30,193 nt of DNA from CAZIWX01 sp964543125 (GCA_964543125.1 CAZIWX010000020.1:1-30193), one strand, 5' to 3'; positions 15,289 through 23,568 are shown, numbered from the stretch's first letter. Numbers and translations: made by a program. Notes: generated by a model from the sequence alone, not told the origin.

Positions 15289-15544
15289 TTATTTGAGCAT
15301 TGGTATTCCCCTTTTGCCCCAGAGGGATCCCTACGGGAAGAGGGGATTAAGGGGTTCGCCAAAGGCTCCACCGAGGCGGTGTGTTACTTTTATACAACCC
15401 TGGAAACCCACCCCGGCCGGCTATCGCCTCCACCTCTCCAGGGAGGGGAATTGACATTTAAACTTTGACATTGGAAAAATAAATTTCCGGTTGTCACCCT
15501 GAAACCGAGCAGAGGAATCGATCGAGGGAAGTGAAAAAAACGCT

Positions 15545-17041
15545 ATGAAGTACATGCGCTCAAATATCGTAATACTACTCATCGGATTGATCCTATTGCT
15601 TTTTTCCAACGGGAATTGGACCATTCCCCTGGCTGCCTGGCTGGCGCCGGTTTTTCTGATCCACTTTGTTCGCTCACAGAAGTCCGGAATCGGATTACCG
15701 ATCCTGTTTGCCACCCTGCTCATCGCTACCAAATTCATGCTGGCCGGCATTATTCCATCAACATTAGGCGTTTTGACCTACATCCTCGTCGAGTATTACG
15801 CAATCCTATGGTTTTTACCTTACTGGGTTGACCGGTGGCTGGCACCCAGATTAGGTGGAGTTGTCGGAACATTGGTTTTTCCCGTGGCGGTGGTGGTGGT
15901 GGAATATGTTAACATGATCTTCTTCGGTTCCTGGGCTTCAGTGGCATACACCCAATTCGACAATCTCCCCTTAATTCAAATCGCTTCCATCACCGGGATG
16001 TGGGGAATCACTTTTCTGGTCATGTGGTTTGGTCCGGTTGTGAACTGGATTCTGGATCAGAAATTGGATCGGGCAAAAATCAGAACAGGTGTCTTTACCT
16101 ACGGAGGCATTTTACTGATAACTTTACTCTACGGTGGCGCGCGGTTGAGTCTGTTTCCTCCTGAGGCTCAGACTATAAAAGTGGTTTCGTTTACGCCAAC
16201 ACAGGAATTGGATTATTACAACAACCGCCGTGAGAAATGGGGATTTTCCTCTTCCGTCGATATGGCCAAGCGTGACCGGGCTGCCATGTCAATCCTGTTA
16301 GATACGGTCCATCGCCAAGTTTTTCAGCACAACCGCGCCTTACTTGACTCGAGCACTAAAATTTCGCTGTGGCCGGAAGCTTGTATTCGTGTTCTGGCAG
16401 AAAATGAGGCGAAATTTCTGGCTCAGGGACAAACTTTGGCCAGAGAGAACCACATCTATCTGCTTATGGGGTATTATGTAGTTCCCCTGGACAATCCTGG
16501 TCGTGACGGACAGAACAAAGCGGTAATGATCAACCCTCAGGGTCAGATTGAATGGCAATATCTGAAAACCCATCCGGTACCGGGTTCCACCGATCAACCG
16601 GGTGACGGGATTTTACCTCTCTCAGAAACACCCTTTGGTCGCGTGAGTACCGCTATTTGTTATGACATGGATTTTACCAACTTGATTCAGCAAGCGGGGA
16701 AAAACCAGGTGGACCTTATGTTGATCCCAGCCTGGGACTGGCAAGCTATTGATCCGCTACATGCTCGAATGGCGGTTTTTCGGGCGATTGAGAATGGATT
16801 TTCCATGGTGCGTCAAACCGGCAACGGCTTATCCATCGCCGTGGATTATCAGGGGCGAACCCTGGCGAGCATGGACCAATTTACTTCGGATCAACAAGTC
16901 CTTTCTGCTCAGATTCCAAGCCACAGGGTACGGACTATTTATGCCGCCCTGGGAGATTGGCTGGCGTGGCTTTCAATTTTTGGCCTCATCGTTCTCATTT
17001 GGCGGGCGCTAACCCATCCGGTTTGTGAAATCGATGGATAA
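15545..17041 (+). CDS. lnt: Apolipoprotein N-acyltransferase-like carbon-nitrogen hydrolase membrane protein
   Basis: 498 residues, the normal size of Lnt, which adds the third acyl chain to the N-terminus of lipoproteins at the inner membrane. The first 200 residues hold about six membrane segments; then comes a nitrilase-fold domain with the catalytic triad Glu278 (LWPEAC), Lys341 (YLKTHPVPG) and Cys372 (AICYDMDF), and a last membrane helix near 475-490. The context WPEAC and K-x-H-P-V-P-G fit Lnt well, but the overall sequence is divergent and another acyltransferase role is possible. The start ATG at 15545 follows GAGGGAAG 11 nt upstream; an ATG at 15554 is also possible. It is 44 nt upstream of the DUF819 gene, so it may be the first gene of the operon that continues to 21306. 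Confidence 0.85.
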   Translation: MKYMRSNIVILLIGLILLLFSNGNWTIPLAAWLAPVFLIHFVRSQKSGIGLPILFATLLIATKFMLAGIIPSTLGVLTYILVEYYAILWFLPYWVDRWLAPRLGGVVGTLVFPVAVVVVEYVNMIFFGSWASVAYTQFDNLPLIQIASITGMWGITFLVMWFGPVVNWILDQKLDRAKIRTGVFTYGGILLITLLYGGARLSLFPPEAQTIKVVSFTPTQELDYYNNRREKWGFSSSVDMAKRDRAAMSILLDTVHRQVFQHNRALLDSSTKISLWPEACIRVLAENEAKFLAQGQTLARENHIYLLMGYYVVPLDNPGRDGQNKAVMINPQGQIEWQYLKTHPVPGSTDQPGDGILPLSETPFGRVSTAICYDMDFTNLIQQAGKNQVDLMLIPAWDWQAIDPLHARMAVFRAIENGFSMVRQTGNGLSIAVDYQGRTLASMDQFTSDQQVLSAQIPSHRVRTIYAALGDWLAWLSIFGLIVLIWRALTHPVCEIDG

Positions 17042-17085
17042 TCAACCATAACCATTTTTCAACAAAGTAAAAGCAGAGCCATAAT

Positions 17086-18273
17086 ATGACCAACACCGCA
17101 CTCATCACCGATCCCGTCGGCGTAATGGTCTATCTGATTGGCCTGATCGCTGTAATTTATTGGGCCCGGGCCCAACCAGGCCTGAGCAAGATCTTTAAAT
17201 ATCTGCCACCTGTCATCTGGGTTTACTTCCTGCCCATGTTTTCCACTACCTTAGGCATTACTCCTGCCGGCTCACCGCTTTATGATTTTGTAAAACTCAA
17301 TTTGCTACCCGCGGCTTTGATTTTGTTGCTGCTCTCTTCCAATACGCGGGAATTGGTCAAACTTGGTCCCAAAGCATTGGGCACCATGTTATTTGGCACT
17401 CTGGGCATTGTCATCGGCGGCGTGGTTGCACTGGTGATTTTTAGTCATTGGCTGCCACCCGATGCCTGGAAAGGCATGGGCGCCTTGTCCGGCAGTTGGA
17501 TCGGCGGTAGTGCCAACATGGTGGCCATTGGTACTTCCATCGGAACCCGGGATGATCTGTTTGGCATTATGATCATCGTGGACACCTTGGTGGGTTATGG
17601 TTGGATGGGAATTGTCATATTCCTTTCCGGTTATCAGGACCGGATCGATAAATGGAACGGTGTAGACAGCAGCCATATCGATGAAATGGATGAACGCCTC
17701 CAGGCTGTTGGTCAAGCCCGGCGGCGGCCCATAAGATTTAAAGATTTGAGTTTGATGGTTTTTATCGGATTGGGCTTTGGCTATTTATCCTTAAAAGCCG
17801 GCAACTACCTGCCCAATCTGGGGAGCGTCATCACTTCCTTTGCCTGGACGATCATTATTGTCTCAATTATCGGGCTGGTCTTGTCGCTTACCCGGTTGGC
17901 GGAGCTGGAATTCGCCGGAGCGAGCCACGTGGGCAATCTTTTTCTGTTCCTTCTGCTGGCGACCATTGGCGCAAAGGCTGATTTGCAGGCCATCACCCGG
18001 GCTCCCGTGTTTTTGCTCGCCGGGGTGGTTTGGATCCTGATCCATGCCGTCATTTTGTTCTTCGGCGGTAAACTTTTAAAAGCACCCATGTTTCTCATTG
18101 CCACTTCGAGTCAGGCCAATGTGGGCGGTGTCGTGAGCGCACCTATCGTAGCCTCGGTGTATCGTAAATCGTTGGCGCCGGTGGGACTGCTCCTCGGTGT
18201 GGTTGGCAATATTCTGGGAATCTATTTTGGATTGTTGACCGCCCAGTTGATGTCATGGCTAGCGGGGATTTAA
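17086..18273 (+). CDS. DUF819 family integral membrane protein (YjcL-like)
   Basis: 395 residues with about ten to eleven hydrophobic segments and a two-half layout like that of sodium-coupled carriers. The DUF819 hallmarks are visible: LTLLLLSSNTRELVKLG-type (about 78-95), GSWIGGSANMVAIG (141-154) in the first half and the mirrored FLIATSSQANVGGVVSAP in the second half. A charged cytoplasmic linker (DSSHIDEMDERLQAVGQARRRP, about 196-217) separates the halves. The family is widespread and its function is not established; from memory it often neighbours genes for murein-peptide or dipeptide use, which would fit the peptide permeases here. The downstream permease gene begins inside its 3' end (19-nt overlap), which points to one transcript. 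Confidence 0.87.
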   Translation: MTNTALITDPVGVMVYLIGLIAVIYWARAQPGLSKIFKYLPPVIWVYFLPMFSTTLGITPAGSPLYDFVKLNLLPAALILLLLSSNTRELVKLGPKALGTMLFGTLGIVIGGVVALVIFSHWLPPDAWKGMGALSGSWIGGSANMVAIGTSIGTRDDLFGIMIIVDTLVGYGWMGIVIFLSGYQDRIDKWNGVDSSHIDEMDERLQAVGQARRRPIRFKDLSLMVFIGLGFGYLSLKAGNYLPNLGSVITSFAWTIIIVSIIGLVLSLTRLAELEFAGASHVGNLFLFLLLATIGAKADLQAITRAPVFLLAGVVWILIHAVILFFGGKLLKAPMFLIATSSQANVGGVVSAPIVASVYRKSLAPVGLLLGVVGNILGIYFGLLTAQLMSWLAGI

Positions 18274-19205
18274 TTGTAGTGGGTCAGTTCATTTTAAAAC
18301 GCGTTGCGCAACTTATTCCGGTGATTCTGGGCATTATCTTACTCACTTTCATTCTCATGTACGTGGTGCCGGGTGATCCGGTGCTCTCCATGGTGGGGCA
18401 GCGCTATGACGAGGAAACGCTCAATCAGCTTCGAGCGGCCTTTCACCTGAACGAACCGCTTTATCAGCAATTCGGTCATTATTTATGGGGACTGGTTCAC
18501 GGCGACCTGGGCGTGTCATTTATTACCCGGCGCCCGGTGATGGAGACGGTACTGGATCGTTTCCCGGCCACCATTATTCTGGCGCTGGGCGCCATGGTCG
18601 TTTCCGTTTTATTGGGATTATCCGTAGGTATCCTCAGTTCTATCAAACCACACTCCGGTCTGGATCATGCAACGATGATTTTGGCTTTACTCGGTGTTTC
18701 GGCACCGGTATTCTGGGTGGGGTTGCTGTTGGTGATCGCCGGAAGCGCGGTGGGATGGCCCTATCTCACCGGTTATGGTTGTTTGCCGTTCCTGATCCTA
18801 CCGGCCATCACCCTGGGGACCCGCAGCGCGGCATTTTTAGCGCGTGTTACCCGCGCCAATATGCTGGATGTCTTAAGCCAGGATTATGTCCGTACCGCCC
18901 GGGCCAAAGGTTTGGCGACCTGGGTTGTGATCATGAAGCACGCGCTTAAGAACACCTTGATTCCCATCATCACTATCATTGGAATTGATTTCGGCAGCTA
19001 CTTGAGCGGCGCCGTCCTCACCGAATCGATTTTTAACTGGCCCGGTGTGGGACGCCTGGCGCTCAATGCCATTCTGAAACGCGATTTCCCGGTAATCCAG
19101 GGCGTGGTGCTTCTAGCCGCCCTGGTTTTTGTCATGGCCAATTTTATAGTAGATCTCCTGTACGGTTTTTTGGATCCACGCATCCGATTGCGGGTGAATA
19201 AATGA
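18255..19205 (+). CDS. dppB: Oligopeptide/dipeptide ABC transporter permease, OppB/DppB type
   Basis: 316 residues with six membrane segments. The N-terminal FILKRVAQLIPVILGIILLTF and VVPGDPV are characteristic of the OppB/DppB family, as is the EAA loop region DYVRTARAKGLATWVVIMKHALKNTLIP (about 211-238) that contacts the ATPase. The ORF can start at ATG 18255, overlapping DUF819 by 19 nt; GTG at 18279 with GGGGAT upstream gives the more usual short N-terminus (VGQFILKRV) and is a good alternative. It ends in ATGA, overlapping the MFS gene by 4 nt. It would form the channel with the OppC-type protein at 20476. The ATP-binding subunits are not in the window. Confidence 0.94.
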   Translation: MASGDLIVVGQFILKRVAQLIPVILGIILLTFILMYVVPGDPVLSMVGQRYDEETLNQLRAAFHLNEPLYQQFGHYLWGLVHGDLGVSFITRRPVMETVLDRFPATIILALGAMVVSVLLGLSVGILSSIKPHSGLDHATMILALLGVSAPVFWVGLLLVIAGSAVGWPYLTGYGCLPFLILPAITLGTRSAAFLARVTRANMLDVLSQDYVRTARAKGLATWVVIMKHALKNTLIPIITIIGIDFGSYLSGAVLTESIFNWPGVGRLALNAILKRDFPVIQGVVLLAALVFVMANFIVDLLYGFLDPRIRLRVNK

Positions 19206-20449
19206 TTCGTCTCCCCCACGTCTGGCAAAATCGTGCTTTTCGGTACTTCTTTTGGGGTAACGGTGTTTCCCTGTTTGGGTTTGGCATCCACTTCATTGCC
19301 GTGGCCTGGATTGTTTTGGACCGGACCGGATCTGAAATGGCCGTGGCGAAGTTGTTTGCCCTGGCGAATTTGCCGGGAATTCTGGTTGCCCTTTACGGCG
19401 GCGTCATCGTGGATCGGCTGAATCGTAAACACCTGCTCATTTTTCTGGATCTGTTCCGGGCAACCGCCGTGCTGAGCGTTCCCCTAGCCTTTTGGGTTGG
19501 GTATGATCAACTCTGGGTGCTTTATGGTATGGAGTTTTTGGTAGGCATGGGGCATTCGGTGTTTTGGTCATCTGCTAATGCCTTTGTGCAGGAAGTTGTG
19601 AGCAAACGGAATTTCATGCAGGCCAACTCTTTTGTTTCGGCTTCTTACCAAAGCGGTTCCCTGGCCGGCTCGGCCGCGGGTGGGTTTCTTATTGCCGCCA
19701 TTGGGCCGATTGCTGTATTGCTCATCGATGCAATGACATATTTATTTTCCGCACTGATGATTTCACAAGTGGACTACACCCCCACGCCAACCGTATCCAA
19801 AACCAAATCCGGGTGGCGTAATTTTGTTGATGGGGTACAGCTCATCCGCCAGAAATACGCGGTTTTTTTATACATGTTCATGGCCATTATGGCGGATGTG
19901 GCCGTCTGGGGTGGTATGACGATTTTAACGGTTTCTTTTTCCACCAAAGTCCTCGGTACGGGCGCGCAGGGGTTCGGGTTGATGGATGGTTTCTACGGAT
20001 TAGGGGCATTATTAGCCACGGCGGTCGTATTGAACTACTTCAACCGCGGACCCCGCCAGGTGTATTTGCTGATTTGCTATGGTATTGCGGCGGTTACCAC
20101 GTTTCTCTTGCCGGTTTTGCCAATTCTCAAGATCGCCATTGGATTGCACCTGCTCATGGGGCTGGGTAATAATTCAGCCCGGATATTAACCCGTACCCTT
20201 TTCATGGAAAAAATTCCTAACGAATTCATGGGACGCGCCACAACCGTTACGGCGGTTTACTCCCGTCTAATGATAATAATCATGTTGTCCGTGGTCGGGT
20301 GGGGGATTGAGTCCGGCGGCATCGGGTTGGGCTATTTTATTAATGGTCTGCATTTCGTGATAGCCTTTGCCGGTGTAATGATCACACTGTTACTGCGCCG
20401 CCATTTTTTCGATGAACCCCGGGTTGTCACGGAGGTAATTTTATCTTAA
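19202..20449 (+). CDS. MFS transporter, EntS/MFS_3-like
   Basis: 415 residues, about twelve membrane segments. The N-terminal NRAFRYFFWGNGVSLFGFGIHFIAVAW and the loop GGVIVDRLNRKHLLIFLDLFRA (about 71-92), the cytoplasmic loop between helices 2 and 3 with the D-R-x-x-R/K-K pattern, place it in the MFS_3 group that includes EntS and other small-molecule exporters. The start ATG overlaps the OppB stop codon by 4 nt, so it is translationally coupled to the permease. Its position between oppB and oppC genes of a peptide transporter is unusual. It might export a peptide-derived or siderophore-like compound; this is inference. Codon use and composition look like those of the neighbours, so a very recent insertion is not suggested. 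Confidence 0.9.
   Translation: MIRLPHVWQNRAFRYFFWGNGVSLFGFGIHFIAVAWIVLDRTGSEMAVAKLFALANLPGILVALYGGVIVDRLNRKHLLIFLDLFRATAVLSVPLAFWVGYDQLWVLYGMEFLVGMGHSVFWSSANAFVQEVVSKRNFMQANSFVSASYQSGSLAGSAAGGFLIAAIGPIAVLLIDAMTYLFSALMISQVDYTPTPTVSKTKSGWRNFVDGVQLIRQKYAVFLYMFMAIMADVAVWGGMTILTVSFSTKVLGTGAQGFGLMDGFYGLGALLATAVVLNYFNRGPRQVYLLICYGIAAVTTFLLPVLPILKIAIGLHLLMGLGNNSARILTRTLFMEKIPNEFMGRATTVTAVYSRLMIIIMLSVVGWGIESGGIGLGYFINGLHFVIAFAGVMITLLLRRHFFDEPRVVTEVILS
20431..20435 (+). promoter_or_regulatory. GGAGG ribosome binding site before an apparent ATC start
   Basis: A perfect GGAGG lies inside the 3' end of the MFS gene. The first codon at a good distance (7 nt) in the oppC frame is ATC at 20443, not a usual start codon. 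The annotated ATG is at 20476, 40 nt away, with no site of its own. Confidence 0.55.
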
Positions 20450-20475
20450 ATCGCAACAGCATATTTGCCGAAACC

Positions 20476-21306
20476 ATGCGCTCTTTACGGCACAATAAAA
20501 TTGCTCTGTTCGGGCTGGTGTTGATCTTTATTCTGGTTTTTACCGGCGTTTTTGCACCCCTGGTTGCGCCTTATGATCCCTATCAAGCTGATTTGGATGT
20601 GAGTCTTCAGGCGCCGTCTTCCAACCACATCATGGGCACCGATGAAGAGGGCCGGGATGTCCTGTCCCGGGTGATTTACGGGGCTCGGATTTCGCTGAAA
20701 GTGGGAATTATTGCCAGTACCCTGTCGTTGTTGATCGGGGTTATCCTGGGTTTATTAGCGGGCTTTTTTCGGGGTTGGGTTGATTCGGTGATCATGCGTT
20801 TTACCGACATGATGTTTGGCTTCCCGGCGTTGTTGTTTATGATCGGGATAACAGCGGCCGTACCTCAACCGGATATCAACGTGGCCATGCTGGCCATCGC
20901 ACTGGTGAGCTGGCCCGGAATGGCACGGATCATGCGCTCCCAGGTGATTCAGATTCGGGATCGAGAATATGTGGCGGCGGCGGAAGCTTTGGGTTATAGT
21001 AATTTACGAATCATGCTACGGCATGTTCTTCCCAACTGCCTGGCGCCGGTGATCGTAGCCTTTACCATGAGTATCGGAGGCGCGGTCCTGGCGGAGGCGT
21101 CGTTATCATTCATCGGTCTGGGTGCGCAACCGCCGGAACCCAGTTGGGGCTCCATGATCTCCTTCGGCCGGACCCATTTGCGGGGTGAGTGGTGGATTTC
21201 GGTCTTTCCCGGTTTGGCGGTGGCCTTCATGGTGATGGGTTTCAACCTGTTTGGCGAAGGCTTGCGGGACGCGCTGGATCCGATTTTGAAAAACCGGGGC
21301 AAATAG
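20476..21306 (+). CDS. dppC: Oligopeptide/dipeptide ABC transporter permease, OppC/DppC type
   Basis: 276 residues from the ATG, six membrane segments. The N-terminal RSLRHNKIALFGLVLIFILV and APYDPYQADL, then HIMGTDEEGRDVLSRVIYGARISL, are the signature of OppC/DppC. The EAA region is REYVAAAEALGYSNLRIMLRHVLPN (about 164-188), followed by SLSFIGLGAQPPEPSWG. In this family an N-terminal helix region usually precedes the RxNKxA motif; the frame is open upstream for at least 15 codons and gives FILNRNSIFAETMRSLRHNK, so the true start is probably upstream, perhaps the ATC at 20443 behind GGAGG. The gene ends the operon; an RNA-binding protein gene converges from the other side. Confidence 0.94.
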   Translation: MRSLRHNKIALFGLVLIFILVFTGVFAPLVAPYDPYQADLDVSLQAPSSNHIMGTDEEGRDVLSRVIYGARISLKVGIIASTLSLLIGVILGLLAGFFRGWVDSVIMRFTDMMFGFPALLFMIGITAAVPQPDINVAMLAIALVSWPGMARIMRSQVIQIRDREYVAAAEALGYSNLRIMLRHVLPNCLAPVIVAFTMSIGGAVLAEASLSFIGLGAQPPEPSWGSMISFGRTHLRGEWWISVFPGLAVAFMVMGFNLFGEGLRDALDPILKNRGK

Positions 21307-21421
21307 CCCGATTATCATTAATCCGTATTGTTTTAAAAAATATTTGATTGCAGTCAGGCGTCCCGCGAGTGGGCGCGGCAGGGGCCGATTTGGCTTTTCA
21401 GGCTGGCAGGAGAACACCCGA

Positions 21422-21469
21422 AACCTGGAAATTCAACTGATAATTCCCGTTGTCAATTAAAGCCAGGTT
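21422..21469 (+). terminator. Compound hairpin after the oppC-type gene
   Basis: Outer stem AACCTGG (21422-21428) / CCAGGTT (21463-21469), with inner pairs AATT/AATT and CAAC/GTTG. It lies 115 nt past the stop codon and lacks a good T-run (it is followed by CTAGGGTTGTATTGT), so it may be an mRNA 3'-end structure rather than a true intrinsic terminator. Confidence 0.35.
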
Positions 21470-21643
21470 CTAGGGTTGTATTGTATCCCGCGGAGAATTC
21501 AGGCGGAATTTCGGCTAAGCCCCATTTGATAATGATGAAGCTGGTGGACCATAAAAAGGTAACCAATATGGTTTGCAGGATGAGAACGGTAGTGTGAAAA
21601 TGCCGGGGAGAAGGCCTGGTGCCTTATTTTATGGTAAAATAAA

Positions 21644-21670
21644 ACAGGGTGTGCCGAAAGCACACCCTGT
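21644..21670 (-). terminator. Rho-independent terminator of the RRM gene
   Basis: Perfect 11-bp stem ACAGGGTGTGC / GCACACCCTGT with a 5-nt loop. On the minus strand it is followed by TTTATTTTA, and then by a second AT-rich palindrome TTATTTTA-TGG-TAAAATAA (21624-21642). Confidence 0.9.
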
Positions 21671-21729
21671 CATTTAGTGGTCTGGTGTAAGTGTTCGCTT
21701 AAACCGTAGGCTCAACGAACGCCGGCCAC

Positions 21730-22008
21730 CTAGAACCGCCGTGGACGGTCGTTCGGCCGGCGGGGCTTACGCTCCCGTGCCTCATTGATCTGCAATGTAC
21801 GGCCATCCAGGACTTGCTCCTGAAGGGCTTCGATAGCCTGGTTACCGGCATCGTCATCCATCTCAACGAATCCGAAGCCACGGGGGCGACCGGTTTCCCG
21901 ATCGGTAATTAACTTAACTGAGTGAACCTCGCCGTACTCCGCAAACACGTTGCGAATGTCGTCTTCGGAGGCACTGAAGGGCAGGTTGCCCACATAAATC
22001 GTCTTCAT
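21730..22008 (-). CDS. RRM-domain RNA-binding protein
   Basis: 92 residues, one RNA recognition motif and a short basic tail. RNP2 is IYVGNLPF at 4-11, RNP1 is RGFGFVEM at 43-50, and the tail (ERKPRRPNDRPRRF) is rich in Arg and Pro. Bacterial single-RRM proteins of this form (the Rbp family of cyanobacteria and many other phyla) bind RNA, and some are induced by cold. The start is set by AGGAG 6 nt before the ATG. It is a single-gene unit with a strong terminator. A hairpin CCCGGC/GCCGGG (22033-22054) lies in its leader just upstream of the ribosome binding site, and could influence translation with temperature; that is only inference. Confidence 0.95.
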   Translation of the reverse strand: MKTIYVGNLPFSASEDDIRNVFAEYGEVHSVKLITDRETGRPRGFGFVEMDDDAGNQAIEALQEQVLDGRTLQINEARERKPRRPNDRPRRF

Positions 22009-22364
22009 CTGATCTCCTGTGATTGTCTTTTGCCCGGCAGTTAGGGGAGCCGGGACTCTAAACCCCCTTAGGAAACAATTAAATACCTTCCGAGCAAACC
22101 TACCGGTTCAAATGGCAATTTGATGCTTACCAGCACCCAGGCAAGGTTCGGTTTTATTGTACCAGTGGAAAAATTTCCAAACCGGGGCAAATCATAGATC
22201 CTTACCGGTGAGTCGGATAGCTTCATTTTGTCGTTCGTGTGGGTCTGCGTAGAATGATGTGGTTCCTAAATCAACAATAAAGTTTAATCCGGTATAATCA
22301 GAAAACAAAGGAAATGATAAACAAAATAAAAATAAATAGAAGGCGCAGGATGTAGTACCCACAA
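22009..22364. other. Leader and upstream region of the RRM gene
   Basis: No gene seen. The hairpin CCCGGC (22033-22038) / GCCGGG (22049-22054) is near the ribosome binding site of the RRM gene. The stretch 22290-22350 is AT-rich and a plausible promoter region, without boxes I can fix. Confidence 0.4.
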
Positions 22365-22617
22365 CTAACCCCGAATAATGAGAGATACAATATATGCCCC
22401 GAAATACAAGAGCTTCTTCCCGGCCCGATAGGTGCTTTTACCAATGAACTTGGAGCCCACTCGCAAAACGGCACCGGCGACTACCACGCCAATATGAGCC
22501 TTGATTGAGTTTTTTTATGGGTAATGACTGAAGCCTGGCGCTGATCCTCACCCTTGATGAGAATCACAAAACCAACGATAAAAAAGACAATTTGGAACCC
22601 GAACCGCGGGTCAGGTT
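22365..22617 (-). pseudogene. Possible frameshifted small membrane protein gene
   Basis: Directly after the TPR gene, the minus strand encodes two coherent pieces in different frames. The first reads FQIVFFIVGFVILIKGEDQRQASV (hydrophobic, then charged) to a stop near 22500; the second overlaps it and reads HIGVVVAGAVLRVGSKFIGKSTYR, then LLYFGAYIVSLIIRG to the TAG at 22365. Together they look like one protein of about 80 residues with two or three membrane segments and a single-base frameshift. No good start codon is visible. I do not recognise the family. A sequencing error would give the same picture. Confidence 0.3.
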
Positions 22618-23568
22618 TTACTGGGATTGATAATCTTTAGCAACCGGAACATAGGTTCTATCAAATTCAACTTCCCAGGCCAGGCCATTATTATGGGAGC
22701 TTTCAATGAGTTGATGAACATTGCCATTACTCATGGGTTCGATGGTCATCCGCGACAGACTCCGGGTTCCATTCAGATTAACTTTTTCACCCATAAAATG
22801 CATCCCACCAGCTTTAAAATCACCTTTGTAATAAATATTATTCCCGCTCTCGCTGACATAAAGCTGAATCCACTTACCACTGGCCGGGTCAAAATAATTG
22901 GTGCTCTTACCGGAAATTCCACCCACGGATGTCCCGTTCTCCTGAAGCATACAACCCGCCAGTAATTTTTCGATGTGGCTGGTACCGACTCGCAAACCAG
23001 CCGGGTTATACACAGCCCATTCGCCGAGCCAAAAATCAAACTGGCGAAAATGCTCATCAAATTCACACGGCCGGGCATTGTGGTCCGCCCGTTGTAACAA
23101 GCCCGGGAACCGGCTGTCACGGCGCAGACTGGCCAGGGCCTCATCCGATTCCAAGTGCTTTATTTGGGCATAGCCGACATCCAGGGCTTTTGAAAGCCAC
23201 CGGAAGGCGGCCTCTTTTTGACCGGTCAAGGCATAATCACACGCCAAACTATATCGGATAGGGGCTGAATCCAGGTTCAGCTTTTCAGCGTGCAGGTAGG
23301 CTTTGGCTGATTCCGAATAGCGTTTCAGTTGATAAAGTGACGAACCCAGTCGCGTCCAGGCCATTCCGTTAGTCGTATCCGACTTCAAAATGAGATGATA
23401 GGCTTTAACCGCTTCGGCATAATCCTGGTGCCAAAAAAAGTCATTGGCCTGTTCCAAGGTGAGTTTTTGTGCCTGAATATTCAGAGTCAGTCCTAAGGTT
23501 ATTATCACACCGGATATGATGTTATTATGAAAAAACAGAGCTCTCAATTTCATGCGGAACCTTCTCAT
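22618..23568 (-). CDS. Secreted TPR protein with a C-terminal DUF1579/lipocalin-like domain
   Basis: 316 residues. An N-terminal hydrophobic stretch (about 12-33, ending in LNIQAQ) is a signal peptide or anchor. Residues 35-165 form about three TPR units (DYAEAVKAYHLILKSDTTNGMAW, RYSESAKAYLHAEKLNLDSA, QKEAAFRWLSKALDVGY). Residues 175-310 begin with FDFWLGEWAVYNPAGLRVGTS, the usual opening of a beta-barrel domain found in many bacterial secreted proteins, where it is often linked to a preceding TPR or peptidase. The function is unknown; binding of a small ligand is a reasonable guess. The TPR module resembles that of the next gene (23660-24982). Spacing of 91 nt suggests that the two may be cotranscribed. 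Confidence 0.85.
   Translation of the reverse strand: MRRFRMKLRALFFHNNIISGVIITLGLTLNIQAQKLTLEQANDFFWHQDYAEAVKAYHLILKSDTTNGMAWTRLGSSLYQLKRYSESAKAYLHAEKLNLDSAPIRYSLACDYALTGQKEAAFRWLSKALDVGYAQIKHLESDEALASLRRDSRFPGLLQRADHNARPCEFDEHFRQFDFWLGEWAVYNPAGLRVGTSHIEKLLAGCMLQENGTSVGGISGKSTNYFDPASGKWIQLYVSESGNNIYYKGDFKAGGMHFMGEKVNLNGTRSLSRMTIEPMSNGNVHQLIESSHNNGLAWEVEFDRTYVPVAKDYQSQ

Larger units (their letters stand above)
14618..15544. other. Intergenic region made of repeats, with scaffold gap
   Basis: 927 bases without a gene. It is a mosaic of short palindromes and tandem repeats: TGAGCCCCGTCGAAGGG near 14646, hairpin GCTTGTC/GACAAGC at 14705-14722, CCTGAA/TTCAGG at 14794-14810, the 148-bp tandem array at 14833-15288, and a GC-rich part at 15400-15445 (CCTCTCCAGGGAGGGG). 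The core CCCTTCGACGGGGCTCAGGGAGAC is related to the CCCTTCGACAGGCTCAGGGAGAC core at 3897 and 4179. Short open frames here only follow the repeat period. The promoter of the downstream operon should lie near 15450-15540. Confidence 0.7.
21307..21729. other. Intergenic region between convergent oppC-type and RRM genes
   Basis: 423 bases without a gene. It contains a long imperfect hairpin at 21422-21469, an AT-rich palindrome at 21624-21642 and the RRM terminator at 21644-21670. The remainder shows nothing that I recognise. Confidence 0.5.

Noticed and set aside
15108..15468. Short open frames over the 148-bp repeats and the region after them
   Set aside because: They follow the repeat period, show no conserved protein pattern and lack ribosome binding sites.
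14618..15544. CRISPR array in the repeat-filled spacer
   Set aside because: Repeats are long (148 bp) and directly adjoining, without spacers of equal size, and no cas gene is near.
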